Source of the DNA: Saksenaea vasiformis B4078
Lineage: Eukaryota > Mucoromycota > Mucoromycetes > Mucorales > Saksenaeaceae
DNA length: 64,000 nucleotides
Direction: 5' to 3'
Assembly (NCBI GenBank): GCA_000697055.1
Contig: JNDT01002360.1
Location: forward strand, 62,001-126,000
Each line of letters opens with the position of its first letter. The stretch's first letter is position 1. Positions 42,641 through 55,491 of the stretch are shown piece after piece. The notes below the pieces were generated by a model. It did not search any database. It saw only the letters and a list, made by a program, of their open reading frames with translations, and had not been told where the DNA came from. Position numbers and translations under genes: made by a program.

Positions 42641-42794
42641 GTGCCCATAAGCACCTGATATTTCTTAATTTAGGGGATAAGATGAATGCTGGGTTGAGGC
42701 CATGTTTGCACTCAACCGGTCTGAATCACCAACGTACTACCAGGAAAAAGATATCCTCACAGTGACTACGCCTGGTAAAAAAGAGGAAGAGATT

Positions 42795-42860
42795 CAGTTT
42801 TCCCCTAAATATTCATCACATCCTGTTATCTGAAACATTCTCAGTGTCAGATAACGGAGC
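42795..42860. repeat. R3 motif copy
   Basis: 'TTCATCACATCCTGTTATCT' followed by 'GAAACATTCTCAG' matches the R3 motif at about 41440 and the head of the minisatellite at 37690, same orientation. The copies at 41.4 and 42.8 kb bracket the retroelement fragment and could be remnants of its long terminal repeats. Confidence 0.4.
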
Positions 42861-43353
42861 TAACTTCACGGCGCGAACACAGCATGAAAAGGTGCCGCGC
42901 ACCAATAAAACCATTGGATCAACATAAAAAAGAAGTGGCTACTTGCTCCCCGTAAAGTTTTATTTGAGCAAACGCCAACTTATCTTAGACTGACAAACGA
43001 AATCCAGTAAATATATGTTTTATTTATGATTAGTAGCCATCAGTTTGATAGGTAATCATCTGCGGGAAAGAAAAGACCGATGGGAGAGCGTGACTGTAGA
43101 CGTTGTGTCCGAAGGCACCACCTTCCTGGTCCAAAAAAAGAAAAACTTTCTCAACCACGTATTTCTCCCTTTTTGTACTTACTTCTCTAATTAATGTCAA
43201 CTGAAGAATCTTCACATACCCAAAAAGTATGAGTTTTAGATGATAATTAATGACACTAACCTAGCCTTCATCAGACCGCAGATGAGACGAGCGCCGACTT
43301 GCGGCAAGGTACAAAGAACTACTTTGATTGGGACTCATTGGTTATGTTTCACT

Positions 43354-46300
43354 ATGCCAGATACCGAAATCCTACAGCATCCCGAGGACAAGACCATTTT
43401 GCCCGGGTCATCAGGAGATGGACCTGCAGCGGAAGCCATTGCAGACAATGCAGCTACTGTAGACTTGGCACAAACCGACGAAGTCAAGACTACGGTTGAC
43501 AAGGACATGCCGGTTGAGTCAGTTGTTGCTAACCGAAAAGACGGTCAAGCAGCCCCTCAAGTTGCCCTTGAAGGAGCTTTACGCGAGGAAGGCAACGGAT
43601 CATCCACTGAAAACAAAGAAAACCTTGACAAGCAGTTCGAAGAGACTGACGCTTCTACAATAATTGTCAAAGAATCCAGCGAAACAGTGTCAGTCACTGA
43701 TACTGCACTACATGAAATCACAAATGTCAGGAATGAGACAGCTGTTACCGAAGACGATGATACGGACAGCGTTGAAAGCACCGTGACCAAAACCTTGGAT
43801 CATGTGAACCCAGACCAATCGAAACGATTCGGCGCGCAAGTGCAGCGAACGCTGGCACTTATTAAACCTGATGCCATGCAGGCTAACAAGGCGAACGACA
43901 TTATTCACAAGATCGAGGAAGCTGGGTTTACTATTGTAACAAAACAAGAAATCACTCTTTCGTTGGAACAAGCCCGCCTATTTTACCGTGAACATGAAGG
44001 CAAAAAGTTCTATGATGAACTCACGCAATGGATGAGCAGGTTTGTATAGCAAATCCTTTAAGGGAGGGCTCGAATGCAGCGATGTATGCAATATCGTGCT
44101 TCGTTGGGGGTGGACATGTGCATGTGTCACGAATGCATCCATTTAGGGTTCTATGTACCAAAAAAAAAAAAAAAACTTACCACTTTTTTCCCTTTTGATA
44201 GTCGCTCGATCTACGCGTTAGTGCTAGAAAAAGAAAACGGAGTACAGGCTTGGAGAGCATTAATGGGACCAACTGACTCTGAGAAAGCTCGCGCCACGGA
44301 ACCCAGCAGGTGAGAACTGCGCCATATGATTCTATACTGACTACATATTTGCTAGTATTCGAGCTCTGTTTGGCACCGACGGGTCACATAATGCAACACA
44401 TGGAAGTGATTGTTTAACGAGCGCAGAACGTGAAATTGACATCATATTTGGATCTGCTGATTCCAGCAAGGCATATGATGATAAAGCGGATGTCGAAGAA
44501 GAAGACACGAAAGCAAGTTCAAAAGAGAACGCTGCATCAACAGCGCCAGAAACGGTAGCCACGTCCGCTAAAGAATCACAAGAGATAGCTGATTCGAAAA
44601 TGACGGAAACAAAGGAGTTGAAGACAACTAAGGAGCCACAAATCACTAAACTGGAAGAAGAGGTACAAGTGTCGAGTGAACTGAGAGAAAAGTTGGAGGA
44701 GAAGAAAGTTGCTGTGGATGCTACAGGAGTATCGAAGATAGAAGAAAAGAGCGACGTTATCGGAGTACCGGAGATTCTGTCTACCGAGACGTCGGAGGAG
44801 ATTTCCGCCCAAGCAGAAAGTACGCACATTGTCGTCGCAACAGATGCTACAACTGAGGAAACCAAGCAAACTGTGGATGAGAACACTTGTTCTTCCCAGC
44901 AGGAAAAGGCAGGAGAGAAGCAAGAGCAAAGCGTACGGGAATCTGAGGTGCAGAGTGCTGACGCTATCAAGGAGACTGAAATAACTACGTTGGAGATCAA
45001 AGAATCAGTGGCCATTACTACCAATACAGACGTCACTTCATCGAACACACAGAATAATGAAACATTTGAAGCAACCGTGAAAACGGAAGCTAGCGCTATC
45101 TGTAACAATTCACAGATATCTGCAGAGGAGCCTGCCGAAGAAGATGACGCACAGCCAAAGGAAGCAGCAGATATGACAGGTGTAACCAAAGACCAGCAAT
45201 CGCAAGCAAAGGGTTGCACAGTTGATGAAGCGGCTGTTCCCATCAAAGAGGTTCTGGATAACGCATCAGAGACAGCAGCAACATCATCTAAAGAAAGTAA
45301 CGATTCCTGCAATAATGAAACGACATCATCTAAAATGGATCAACCTGGTGATGCCGGTTCGACTGAAGCAACGTTAGAGACCTCTCAAAACGAAAACAAC
45401 AGTCAGGATAAAGAGAATGAAGCTTTGCCTAAGAAAGAAGAGGACGAGACGAAGGAAAAGCTTACGGAGGAACTTAAGGAAGAATCAACCCAAAAGTCGC
45501 AGGAAGAGCCTAAGGAAATACTAAAGGAAGAACCTAAGGAAGAACCTAAGGAAGAACCTAAGGAAGAACCTAAGGAAGAACCTAAGGAAGAACCTAAGGA
45601 AGAACCTAAGGAAGAACCTAAGGAAGAGCCTAAGGAAGAGCCTAAGGAAGAGCCTAAGGAAGAGTCCAAGGAAGAATCCAAGGAAGAGTCTAAGGAAGAG
45701 TTCAAGGAAGAGTCCAAGGAAGTAATCAAGGAAGAACCTAAGGTAGAACCTAAGGAAGAGTCCAAGGAAGAGTCCAAGGAAGTATTCAAGGAAGTAGTCA
45801 AGGAAGTAGTCAAGGAAGAACCTAAGGAGGAACCCAAAGAAGAACCCAAGGAAGAACCCAAGAAAGCACTTAAGGAGGAACTAAAGGATGAATCTAAGGA
45901 AATAACCAAGGAAAAAGCCAAGGATGAATCTAAGGAAAAATCAAAGGAGTCATCGAAGACTGTACCTAAAGCCGCATCCAAGGGCGTCTCTAAGGAAGCT
46001 TCGAAAGAAGTTAAGCCAAAGTCACCATCACGTTCTCCCGGTAGACTAGCAGTCGGATCTCATGGTACCCCCCGAAAGAGTCCTACCTCTTCAAAGACAA
46101 AGCTGGAATCGGATGCTTCACCTGCGAATGCTGTGAGGAAAACCGTCGCGAGGACTGATGTCAAGACCAAGACTGCAACAACAGGTACTCGTGTACCGGT
46201 CTCGTCTTCTGTGAAGCGTACATCAAAAAGCCCTTCATCCAACGATGAAACTGAACCGGCAAAGGCTGCAACAAAGGTCCCGCGCGTTCCCCGGGTTGCA

Positions 46301-47419
46301 ATGTTGGCCAAGAAATCAACCGCAAAGACGGATGAGGCGGAGGAAGATAAGCCAAAGAAAACTACCACAAGGTCTGTTGTATCGCGATTGACGGCACCTA
46401 CTGCTGCTAGTACAAGAAAGAAGACAACAGAAGCCGAATCATCCAAGACTACAACAACAACAACAACGACAAAAACAGCACGTACGGTGAGAAAAAGTTT
46501 GACTGCAGCATCAGGCACAGCGACATCTGTCAAGAAAACGAGCCCCAGCAGCACGGTTGACAAGACGGCAACTTCTGCTAGAACACACGCAGCAACACGA
46601 CTTACGAGACCAACTAAAACTGCAGCAGCTGCGAGTACTGAATCTGGCAAAAAACCAGCAGAATCCACGACTGCAAAGCGTGTTGTCCGACGTGAACCAG
46701 CTGGGACAGCTACGAAGGTAAGTTGTAGGATGTAAAAATCGTTTAAAGGAATATCTACTAAGCTAAGCCAACAGAAAGCGACTTCAAGTGCGGAGTCCCC
46801 TGCCAGGCCTTTGCGATCCAGTGCGAATGGTAGCACGGGTAAGACTGCCAGCTCAGTGCGTGCTGTAGGCTCAGCTACAAAAGTGCGTCCGGCAGGAAAG
46901 GCTGTTAAGACCCCTGCCAAGAAAGCAGTGAAGTCGGATGAGCAAGACGGTAGTGTCGAAGCGTCTGAGACGTCCGAGGCGGACAGCAACGAAGCATCCC
47001 TAGCTGACAGCAATGAAGCCTCTGTAGTTGACAGTGCGGAAGCATCAGTGGCGGACAGCAAAGAAGAAAACGTTTCAGACAGTTTGGAAGAATCTGCAGA
47101 AGCACCCCGTATTACCCATGTAGAACCTACCGTGAGTGTTGAAATCAGCAAAGTAGTAGATGAATCTTCTGAAACGCATGACGAGGAGGTGGCAGCGGTA
47201 ACACACAACGAAAAAACCTTGTCAGCTGTACAGGAACATAATGAATCTGCTGCCTCAAGTAGCCTATCTTCATCGCGTCCAATTACTCCTGAAGTCGCCC
47301 AACTGCGCAACCGCTTTGAATCTTTGCATGCAGAGAATCATTCGTCATCGACGCCCAAGGATCTGCGTTCCAGTTCGCCAAACCATGTAAAAGATATGAT
47401 CAACCGTTTCACAGGATAA
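43354..47419 (+). CDS. Nucleoside-diphosphate-kinase-domain protein with long Lys/Glu/Pro repeat tail
   Basis: Exons are 43354-44039, 44202-44309, 44356-46717 and 46775-47419, giving about 1266 aa. Residues ~1-165 are acidic and disordered. An NDPK domain follows: 'RTLALIKPDAM' with the nucleotide-binding Lys, 'FYREHEGKKFYDEL', 'GPTDSEKARA' and 'SIRALFGTDGSHNATHGSD' with the phospho-accepting His. All key residues are present, so phosphotransfer from NTP to NDP is possible. The remaining ~950 residues are low complexity: Ser/Thr/Glu-rich, then a KEEP tandem block, then a basic Lys/Ser/Thr-rich region. The C-terminus has two 'NRF' motifs ('LRNRFESL' and 'MINRFTG'). A shuttling, cytoskeleton or chromatin role is conceivable, but only the enzyme domain is identified. 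The start at 43354 is chosen as the first downstream of likely leader sequence; in-frame ATGs at 43240 and 43282 would lengthen the N-terminus. Confidence 0.8.
45500..45955 (+). repeat. Coding minisatellite of 12-nt units (Lys-Glu-Glu-Pro/Ser)
   Basis: Tandem copies of a 12-base unit close to 'AAGGAAGAACCT', uniform in the first ten or so units and more diverged downstream, where Pro changes to Ser, Phe or Val. The length and phase (multiple of 12) keep the reading frame, so unit number can vary without harming the protein. Confidence 0.9.
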
Positions 47420-50400
47420 ATTGGCTTAACATCTTTGCTATCTGAAAACCATAAACTTTATTTCACCGTAGATAGTTTTTATGGCATGATTGCGCTGACA
47501 TTAGTATCATGATTCCAAGTGGAAGATGAGAAGGGTAGCACGTTTTTTATTCGTCATAACAACTCTTGATTATTCTGTATGAATAGAAGGCAAATACGTC
47601 ATGCACGCCAATGTCCATCCTTCTTTAAAGGAAAACAAAAAGTTATATGCACCCTGGTAAAATGCCAAGTCCTAACAGACACTCCTTTTTTGTCATTACA
47701 ATTCATTATAACAAATCCCGCTAAAAGTTTATCCTTGTACTGCATCCTGGTAATCGAGGAGATCCACAAACCGGTGGAAAGAGATAGGAGGACCTACCCC
47801 ACATGCTTTTCCTTGTTTCTCACGCGAGACTGCTGCGCATGAGCTCAGGACCTTTGGGGGGAATGCCTTGGAATGCTTTTTTCTTTTTCTTTTTTTTTTT
47901 TTTTTTGCACAATGAAAAGGTTTGCTATTCACAACAGCACCATATTGTTACATAGCCTCTATTCAATCTTTCAGGTTTAGGAGTTTTTGGAGCTTGCCAA
48001 TGAATATTCGGTAAACCGGTTGATGAAATTGATAGTGACGTATTCACACAAGGTTGGTACGCTATCTGGATTCATAGTACAGCATAACAAAATGGAACAC
48101 GTTGTAACAATAGTTTATACCAAGAGCCAGGAGTGCAATGCAATACAGCACGTTTAAAGAGCGTGCCTTATTTTATCTTTTAGACAGCCAATAACGGAAA
48201 TCGACCTTGATGTTGTTCTACAAACATGTTCTTTCATGCTCTGAGCATCGTATCATTGAAAAAAGTAATTGACAAACTTTTTTTCTTTATACGTATCATC
48301 AAACTGTACATCCTTCGATGGAATAAAAAAGATTCACGTTGTTGCCGATAGCCAAATGTGCCCAAGCTGTTCGTGGATCCTTGGGTAGAGCAGGTCCTTA
48401 TGGTAATGGTGGTTTACATTGATGATAATTATGCAGCCTTGTGCCTGAACGCGTGGTGATGGTTATATGCGTTGTCGCCTGCTTTACGCACAGGTGAAAT
48501 ACGGATCCTCTTGATTTGACGATTGGCTGCCAACTGGACCGTTGTCCGACAATTATCTATTATTGGTGACACACAAGATCGACAGAGACACATGAAATTT
48601 CCATCATGCTGAGGACAATGATTGTCAAGTTTTGCAACAACCCTGACTTCTTCAGCGTCGTTTTGTACCCTTCTATCCGAGTTATGCTACGTCAACAGAT
48701 AATGATTGTAGTTAAGCTATCCATGCCAAAAGCATGCTCCTTTGGGCATCGGTAAACGCTGACTAAGCGCGTTTTTTCTTCTCTTAGCATGGCTTCCAGT
48801 TTCTTGCTGATTCTTACAATTAACAGCAGGGCTTTAACATGGAGCCCGTCACATTTAATAGAATCAATTACGGCGAATTTTTGGCAATTCCACCGTAACT
48901 GCCATGTTCGAGTACAAAACAGAGAAGTTGGAAATATTAAATATTCATAGATGATCAGATGCCGTTCAATCGTATGATGTTTGTATGTCTCGTATGCATG
49001 TCATGAAGAAAAATCTGAAGTTAATATTCTGCACGACGTAGTTACTGGATAAAGCGGGGTAAAGACATGCGTATATTTCCCTACAATTATTAAGGTTCGT
49101 CTTCCGACGGCGCGATGCAAGGCAAGGGCGTAAGAACCTGAGAAACTTGGATTTTGGCTGTGTATTTCAGGGACATTACGTAAACTATAGATTTCAGACC
49201 GGAAGAATCAGGGATGCATTTCTCAAGAAAGTGACAAGGTTAAGAAGACGCGGCAAAGATTAGCTACCATAGAGATGCGAGATTGTGGCACTTATGGGTC
49301 TCCTGAACAGATAAATGATTACTGCACAATTAGTAACACCAGAAATAAAGTACTGTTGATAGAGAAAGCGGTTAATTGAACGATATTGTCGTAACGTAAT
49401 ATGCGCATAACAAAAAGTAAATTACCATGGGGTCTTCAGGAGGAGGCCCCTCTTGCACGAATATTCCATTTTCTGGTTTGCTGCAGTACAAAAAAGGATA
49501 TTTTCTCGATTGTCCCGTTTTCATTATGCGCAAGTACATGAGTAGCCTAGACGTCGTATGCTTTGTCAGATCTTAGTCACAGCAAATTGTCTATGTTGTT
49601 GTTGTGTACAAAACAAATTCAAGTTTGTCATACCATATGATGCGATATCTGTACATTGCCATGGGAATTTTTGTCTATTCCGATGCGATAAGATGTCAGA
49701 GGGCGATAGTGGGCGCATAAACTTCCAGTGCCATGGAGTGTTTGAGATTTTAAGTTTCTTGGCCAGGTTTAAAAATATTGGGGCTAAATCAAATGGGATG
49801 TTTTTTTTGTCTTTCCAATTGATATGGTCAGGGGAAGATTTCCCACGTTGATAAGTGTTTGTATTGTACTGTATCCTGTAGTGGATAGTTACCAAGATGA
49901 TGCTACACATTTTCTAGAATAAGTAAGTGTAAATCTCTTAGTGTTACAGAGAACATTCAAATTAAACGTAGGTCTAACCTGATGTAGTTACAAATATGGT
50001 ATGTATTATTTGTCGAGTGTAAACTACAGTAGGAATTTAGGCGAAACTACGGACTATGTAGTAGTGGACAGTTTCATTATTCAAAGAAAGGTACAGTAGG
50101 TATGCAGGAGCAAAATGTTTATTCCATATTTTCATCGTTAGCAGAGATATTTCAAGTAGTAGCCTGGCGGTTCCGTTCTATTTATAAAAAAATGTTGCCG
50201 GAAGAGGAGATGATAGTGCGTAACGTATGGTAATTTGGAACTGGAGAGTAGGGGCGAGAAAACAGAGAATCGACGTTTTTTTTGCTGGAAGACAAAGTGA
50301 TTATCCGCTGTTCGTGCGCAATGTTCCGGCCGGAAAAGTTCAGTGTTATCTGAGTTGAAGCCGATCAGTTCTTAGTAGATCGGCAATGAAAGCAAAGATG

Positions 50401-50524
50401 TACAAAAAAGCGATAGGACTTCTAAATATGAAATGAATCCCCGCCATCGCATATATTTCTGTGGGCCGGAAACAAAAAGGTTGATGGAATTGAGCCACCC
50501 CTGATAAACATTGATCTTGGGGAG

Positions 50525-50569
<45 letters not shown>

Positions 50570-51220
50570 AATTGAGAAGGTTATGTTCATCTCAGATCTC
50601 ATCTAGTTATTTGCAAATCTTTATTATTTAGGCGGTTTTTAACTATTTGGATATGCAAGTAATTTGAAAATGATCGCTCTTGTACCCTTAGTGTTACGAA
50701 CAATCCACGTTGTAAAAGGATATTTCATTGCCACGTGAGGTACGCCCAGAAGAGAGATTACTTGTGAAACCAAGCTAAGGATTCTGTGTGCAAAAAGGAT
50801 AGTTCTAACAATTGCTATCCATTGTTCCGGAAATAAAGCGAAAAGCTTTACAAAAACTCCGGTTGAAGTCGGGTAACCTAACAGGGGAATTACAGGAACG
50901 CCTGATGTTTTCAGTGTATTCAACCCAGGTGAAACATCAGTAATGAAGTAATCGTAAGGGTAACCTTATGGGATCCCCTTTTGAGCAAAAAAAAAAAAAA
51001 AAAAAAAAGGCTACCCGAATTTAGGGTGGGACTTTTTTCTGTCGCTTGTTGTTTCATCATTTAAAAAAAAAAAAAAAGGGCGCACGAACAAATTAAACCG
51101 CTTACCGAAATTTCGCTTCTTCATTTTCTTTTTCTTTTTTCTTTCTTTCTACCTTCTTTTATTTTTATTTTTCCTTTCTTCTTACTTCTTCTTTTTTCTT
51201 CTTCTTCGTTATCTTGATCC
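47420..51220. other. 3.8-kb gene-poor region
   Basis: No gene could be supported. A 114-codon minus-strand frame (49910-49566) contains 'FDLAPIFLNLAKKLKI' and 'FPWQCTDIASYG' and looks like a coherent but unidentified coding remnant. A Cys-containing minus-strand frame without start (about 48680-48430, with 'CPQHDGNFMCLCRSC') is another. Two poly-A runs are at about 50987-51008 and 51063-51077. A long C/T-rich leader (51110-51210) directly precedes cdc24. Confidence 0.4.
50523..50566. repeat. (CA)n(GA)n microsatellite
   Basis: About six CA units are followed directly by about fourteen GA units. A simple compound repeat in intergenic DNA. Confidence 0.95.
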
Positions 51221-54160
51221 ATGGCAACGCTGGCATTAAAACGAAGAACTCCATCGTTAAGCACATTAACTACCATACCAACCAATCCTTCTGTTGTCGA
51301 TGCTCCACTACCGTCACAACCGATTCAGCATAAAATGCAACCTGTTTCCAATAGTTCACTTTATCATACTTGTCGGTCAGTATTAGACAAGTTAGCATGC
51401 GTTGACGGAATGTTGGAATATTTGGAGACACCGCTGCCGTCTCCGTCTGAACCCACAGCAACTACTACAACAACTCACAGTGATCCACTATCCAAGTTAT
51501 GGACATTTTGTCGTCGAGGTTCACCTTTATGTATATTATATAACGCGTTGAATCCGGAAATACCACTTAAGGTCGATAATGATCCAAACCTTAACAGACT
51601 TAAAACTTGCAAAGCGAGCGTGTATCACTTTATTGTTGCATGTATCAAAGAACTGGACTTCCCAGAAACCGACATGTTCACCATTTCTGATCTTTACCAA
51701 GATGACACAAACGGTTTTGTAAAGGTAAGCTTACTTTTTCTTTGTCCTTGCTATTATGGAGAAACACGTTAGCCCTTTGTTGACGAAAATCTCCCTACTT
51801 TTCAAAAAAGTCTGGCCACTCAAAAAGTCTGTGTGGTACCAGATCCACTTCATTGTAAAAAAAAAATCACATATCACATGATCCACTGCACGCGGACTGA
51901 ATTTTTTTTCTTTTTTGCTTTATCAGGTTGTTAATACGATCGACAAGCTCTTACAACTACTGGAGGAACGTGGAGTGATAACGGTACGATCATCCAACCG
52001 CGACTCCGACCCAGATGCCCCAAAAGACACTCGTGATAAAGTCGTTTTTGAATTACTGGATACGGAACGAAAATTTGTTCAGGATATGGAATACCTGCAG
52101 GTACACTGTCCGTTAACGCCATCATTAGCTCATCCTAACGTTTTGTTATGTAGAATTACATGCGTGAACTACAGCAACAACATATTGTGTCTCCTGATAC
52201 AGTCCACTACCTATTTGGAAACTTGAATGCCCTTGTGGATTTCCAGCGTCGCTTTCTGATCCAGTTGGAAGAAATGGCTGAAAAGCCTCCAGAAGAACAA
52301 CGCTTAGGCCTCCTGTTCGTGCAGATGGAGGAGGCTTTTTCGGTTTATGAACCCTACTGTGCCAACTACTATTCTGCCCAAGACTTGGTCGTGCAAGAAA
52401 CATCTAAACTGCAGAAAGTCGCGGATATTTTAAATCCCAGTTATGAACTGCCATCCATGTTAATTAAACCTGTCCAACGAATCTGCAAGTATCCACTATT
52501 GATGAACCAGTTGATCAAGAGTACAAACAAGAATTGGCCTCACTATACGGAGATGGAAGAAGGCTTGGAGGCTATCAAACGGGTCACCGAAAAAGTCAAT
52601 GAAACCCAGCGACAACATGAAAACCTGCAGGCGGTCGAAGAATTAAAAAAGCGGGTGCTGAATTGGAAGGTGAGACAGGATGATCTACTTCAAATGGAAA
52701 CAAGAAAGCAAACTAACTCCTTCCCGCTTAGGGTCGCTCCCTTGAGCAATTTGGCAAATTGGAACTGAAAGACAAACTGTTGATGACTGTGAACGACAAT
52801 GATCGGGAATTACACATGTTCCTTTTTCAGAAAGCCCTCCTAATGTGCAAAGATAAGGAGGTGAAAAATCGCCTCACAAAGACAAATGCCTTAAATCAAA
52901 AGAAGAAAAAGGCAGGGTTCTTGCAGCTGAAAGGATTCGTCGCCACCGATCGTATCGTGAACGTGATCAATAAATCACAACCTGGTATGTGCAATGGACC
53001 TATCACGTACCTTTCACTAAGACCTAGTAGGCACATGGACTCTTACGGTTGAGTACAGGAATTATGAGGTGGAACGATTCGGGTTACGTTTCCGTAACGA
53101 GGAACAACTGAAGCTATGGGAAACCGCTCTGCTCAAGATAAAGATGAAACATCGAAACTGCGTTCCTAATACCCATCTACTTTCGATGCCCAATATCAAC
53201 ACACATATCCATCGCGACTCAGGATTTCATGACGATGATGATGATGAAGACGAGGACGATGTCTACGAAGATGAGGACGAAGATGACTACCGTAGAAGTC
53301 GCTCGCGTAGTAACTCTGTTTCAGCTCATCTGCGCGCTCAGCTGGATTGGAAGGCAATACCTGTTTCTGGCAGTCGCTCCCATTATCCTGTTACGAGCGT
53401 TTCTACACCTCCACTTCCTCGTACAGCGATAGTTCCTCCCATGGATCACAGTGCCTATCCCGATTCACCGCCTCCTTCCAATCCAATGTCCCCTACAGGC
53501 CTATCACGCATGCCCACCGAGAGTTCAATGTTCTTACGGCAACCAGAAAACTCTGTCATGCTGGGAATCAGCAACACGTTTATGAACACTGATACAACGT
53601 CTCATCCAGCACCGATTGGGCGTAGTCAATCACACTCTCTCGCAGCTGGCGCATCCATGTCCTCTCCCAACAGCCAACCGCCCAATCAGCAAGCCCGTCT
53701 GCGATCCCAAAGTAGTCCAAATATCCGTAAACGAAATGGCAGCAATGCCGAAGATATCCCACAAGTGCCACCGATCAACCCCCGAGTGCCACATCAAAAC
53801 CATCATACTATGTTACCCTCTCCTCTTGAATCCGTTACAGAATATTCCATTTCTCCAAGTACCTCGACGTCACAGAGCCTTACCGTCCCCAATTCTCCTG
53901 GTACCATCAAGATCAAACTCAATTACAACCATGGCATCTATGTGATCAAGACACCTGAAAGTGTTACTTTTGAAGACCTCATGGAAAGAGTTGCAAAGAA
54001 GATCAAATTGGTCGCAAATCTGAGGTCTCATGAAATATTGAGGTTAAAATATCAAGATGAAGACGGTGACTACATCACTATCAATTCAGACGACGATGTT
54101 CAAATGGCCTTTGAAAGTCTAGGCTTGTCGAGCACTATCAACCTCTACGTCAGTCTATAG
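51221..54160 (+). CDS. cdc24: Cdc24-type Rho guanine-nucleotide exchange factor
   Basis: Exons are 51221-51724, 51927-52100, 52154-52669, 52732-52984 and 53031-54160, giving 858 aa, close to the yeast size. The protein activates Cdc42 for polarised growth. Domains in order: a calponin-homology region (~45-170, 'SKLWTFCRRGSPLCILYNAL' to 'ISDLYQDDTNGFVK'); a DH domain (~215-400, beginning 'VVFELLDTERKFVQDMEYL' and including 'LIKPVQRICKYPLLM'); and a PH domain (~415-540, with 'LFLFQKALLMCK'-like strands). A disordered Ser/Pro region with a run of acidic residues follows. The PB1 domain at the C-terminus ('IKIKLNYNHGIYVIKTPESV', ending 'MAFESLG') should bind a Bem1-like scaffold. The acidic Asp/Glu stretch between PH and PB1 is marked. 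Confidence 0.96.
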
Positions 54161-54539
54161 AAAAGAGAATGAAAACAAAAACTCCTGCCTTCGTTATCTT
54201 CCCATCGTTCTACCATCCTCTGCTCCTTCAGCATTCATTTCTGTATGCATTGATACCGCTTCCGCACACCATCATTTCAGCCCTTTTTAGATCCTCCCCC
54301 TTTTGCCCTCGTTTTGCATTTGTGTACGTTTATATGGACTGCGCTTTATTATTATTATTAATAGTGGACCACGTTGACCTGGAGCAACAGCCACTCGTTC
54401 ATTTGTTATTTTGCATTCCTTTTGTCCTTTTTTTATTTTCTGTAAATACAGTTTATCATCTCCAGGTTGAATTGGGTTCCAAATGACATGAAATGACTCT
54501 TTGTGTGTTTTACAACAAGCTTTACTTATTGGTTCAACA
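54161..54539. other. 3' flank of cdc24
   Basis: C/T-rich with an ATT run at about 54347-54361. No gene. Confidence 0.35.
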
Positions 54540-54665
54540 CCATTGATTTCGGAATCAGGAAACCAGTGATATTGGGTGTGACACATTTACTTATTTAAGG
54601 AACTCGTAATAGCCGTCACCACAGCCCAGACGGAGATCATATAGCCTAAATAATAGACAGAAAGG
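54540..54665. repeat. Dispersed repeat family R2, copy B
   Basis: Partner of 37440-37640, same orientation, with the shared blocks given there. The rest of the region up to 55.4 kb has no recognised gene. Confidence 0.5.
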
Positions 54666-55491
54666 CTACCACACGTACGCCAGCAACCATCTAAATAATT
54701 TCCACTGATATTATTGGGAACAGAAACTGACGGGAAAAATATCCTTTCCTTTTTTTAAATAGACTCTACTGAAGGCACCATTCATATCTTTGTACGAATG
54801 CATTGAATAGATCCGGGTAAAAAGAGCATCTTTTGCCAAATCAAGATAGTTTTTAAGTTGATGCAGCATTTGTACAAGAAAAAATCGTGTAAATTAATGA
54901 TACTACGAATGAACTGAATCCGTATTTCATCATCCTGTGAAGATGTCTGCAACAACTAAGAAACAGGTTTGATGATCAGTAACCATTTTCCTAAGAATTG
55001 TTTAAACGAGAGCGGCATTCATTTCCTATTAGGTTATATTACTCGCTAAGTGTTCCGTGCTCCTTTTTGCTGATTTGCTAAATGTCATTCATGACCATGG
55101 CAGGAAGAATGGAAACCGAGCTCAATGCGGTGTACTTTCGTCCGGAGCTTTAAGTAAATGGTTCTTCACGTGGCTCCCCTCCTCTGACTGAGCATTGGTT
55201 CAACTATCGATTTGCGTAACTGTAAACGCTGAACCAGGGTTGAATAGTATGCATGTGATTCCCGCGCCTTCCCGTAGGGAAATGAAGCCAAGACGATGGA
55301 TAAGATGTATGACTCGCGCGTGCCAGATCTGCTCAGTGACGATGGCTCATTGTGAGGCGTATTTTTTGTAATTGATTATGCTCGGCCGGCCGAAGCGGGA
55401 AAAAGATTTGGCAAGGAAAAAAGAACACCCATTTTTTCATATAAATGTGCCTTTCGCTTTTTCCCCCTTTGACTTTTAAGGCTTTTTCACC
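54666..55491. other. Intergenic and promoter of the first MFS gene
   Basis: No supported frame. The last ~95 bases form a promoter resembling that of the second MFS gene. Confidence 0.4.
55400..55446 (+). promoter_or_regulatory. Promoter block shared by MFS genes 1 and 2
   Basis: The run 'AAAGATTTGGCAAGGAAAA', then 'ACCCATTTTTTCATATAAAT' (with one gap), matches 58511-58560 ('AAAGATTCAGCCAGGGAAAA', 'TACCCAGTTTCATATAAAT'). The CATATAAAT element is a TATA box about 50 bases upstream of each start codon. Conservation in otherwise diverged flanks suggests shared regulation or recent duplication. Confidence 0.55.

Noticed and set aside
44341..47310. Long open frames (up to 416 codons) on the strand opposite the NDPK-repeat gene
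   Set aside because: They are Ser/Leu/Val-rich mirror images of the Glu/Lys/Thr-rich coding strand, have no domains and cross the real introns. The biased codon composition explains the absence of stops.
49566..49910. 114-codon minus-strand frame as a confident gene
   Set aside because: The sequence is coherent, but nothing supports expression and no family is recognised. It is recorded only within the gene-poor region.
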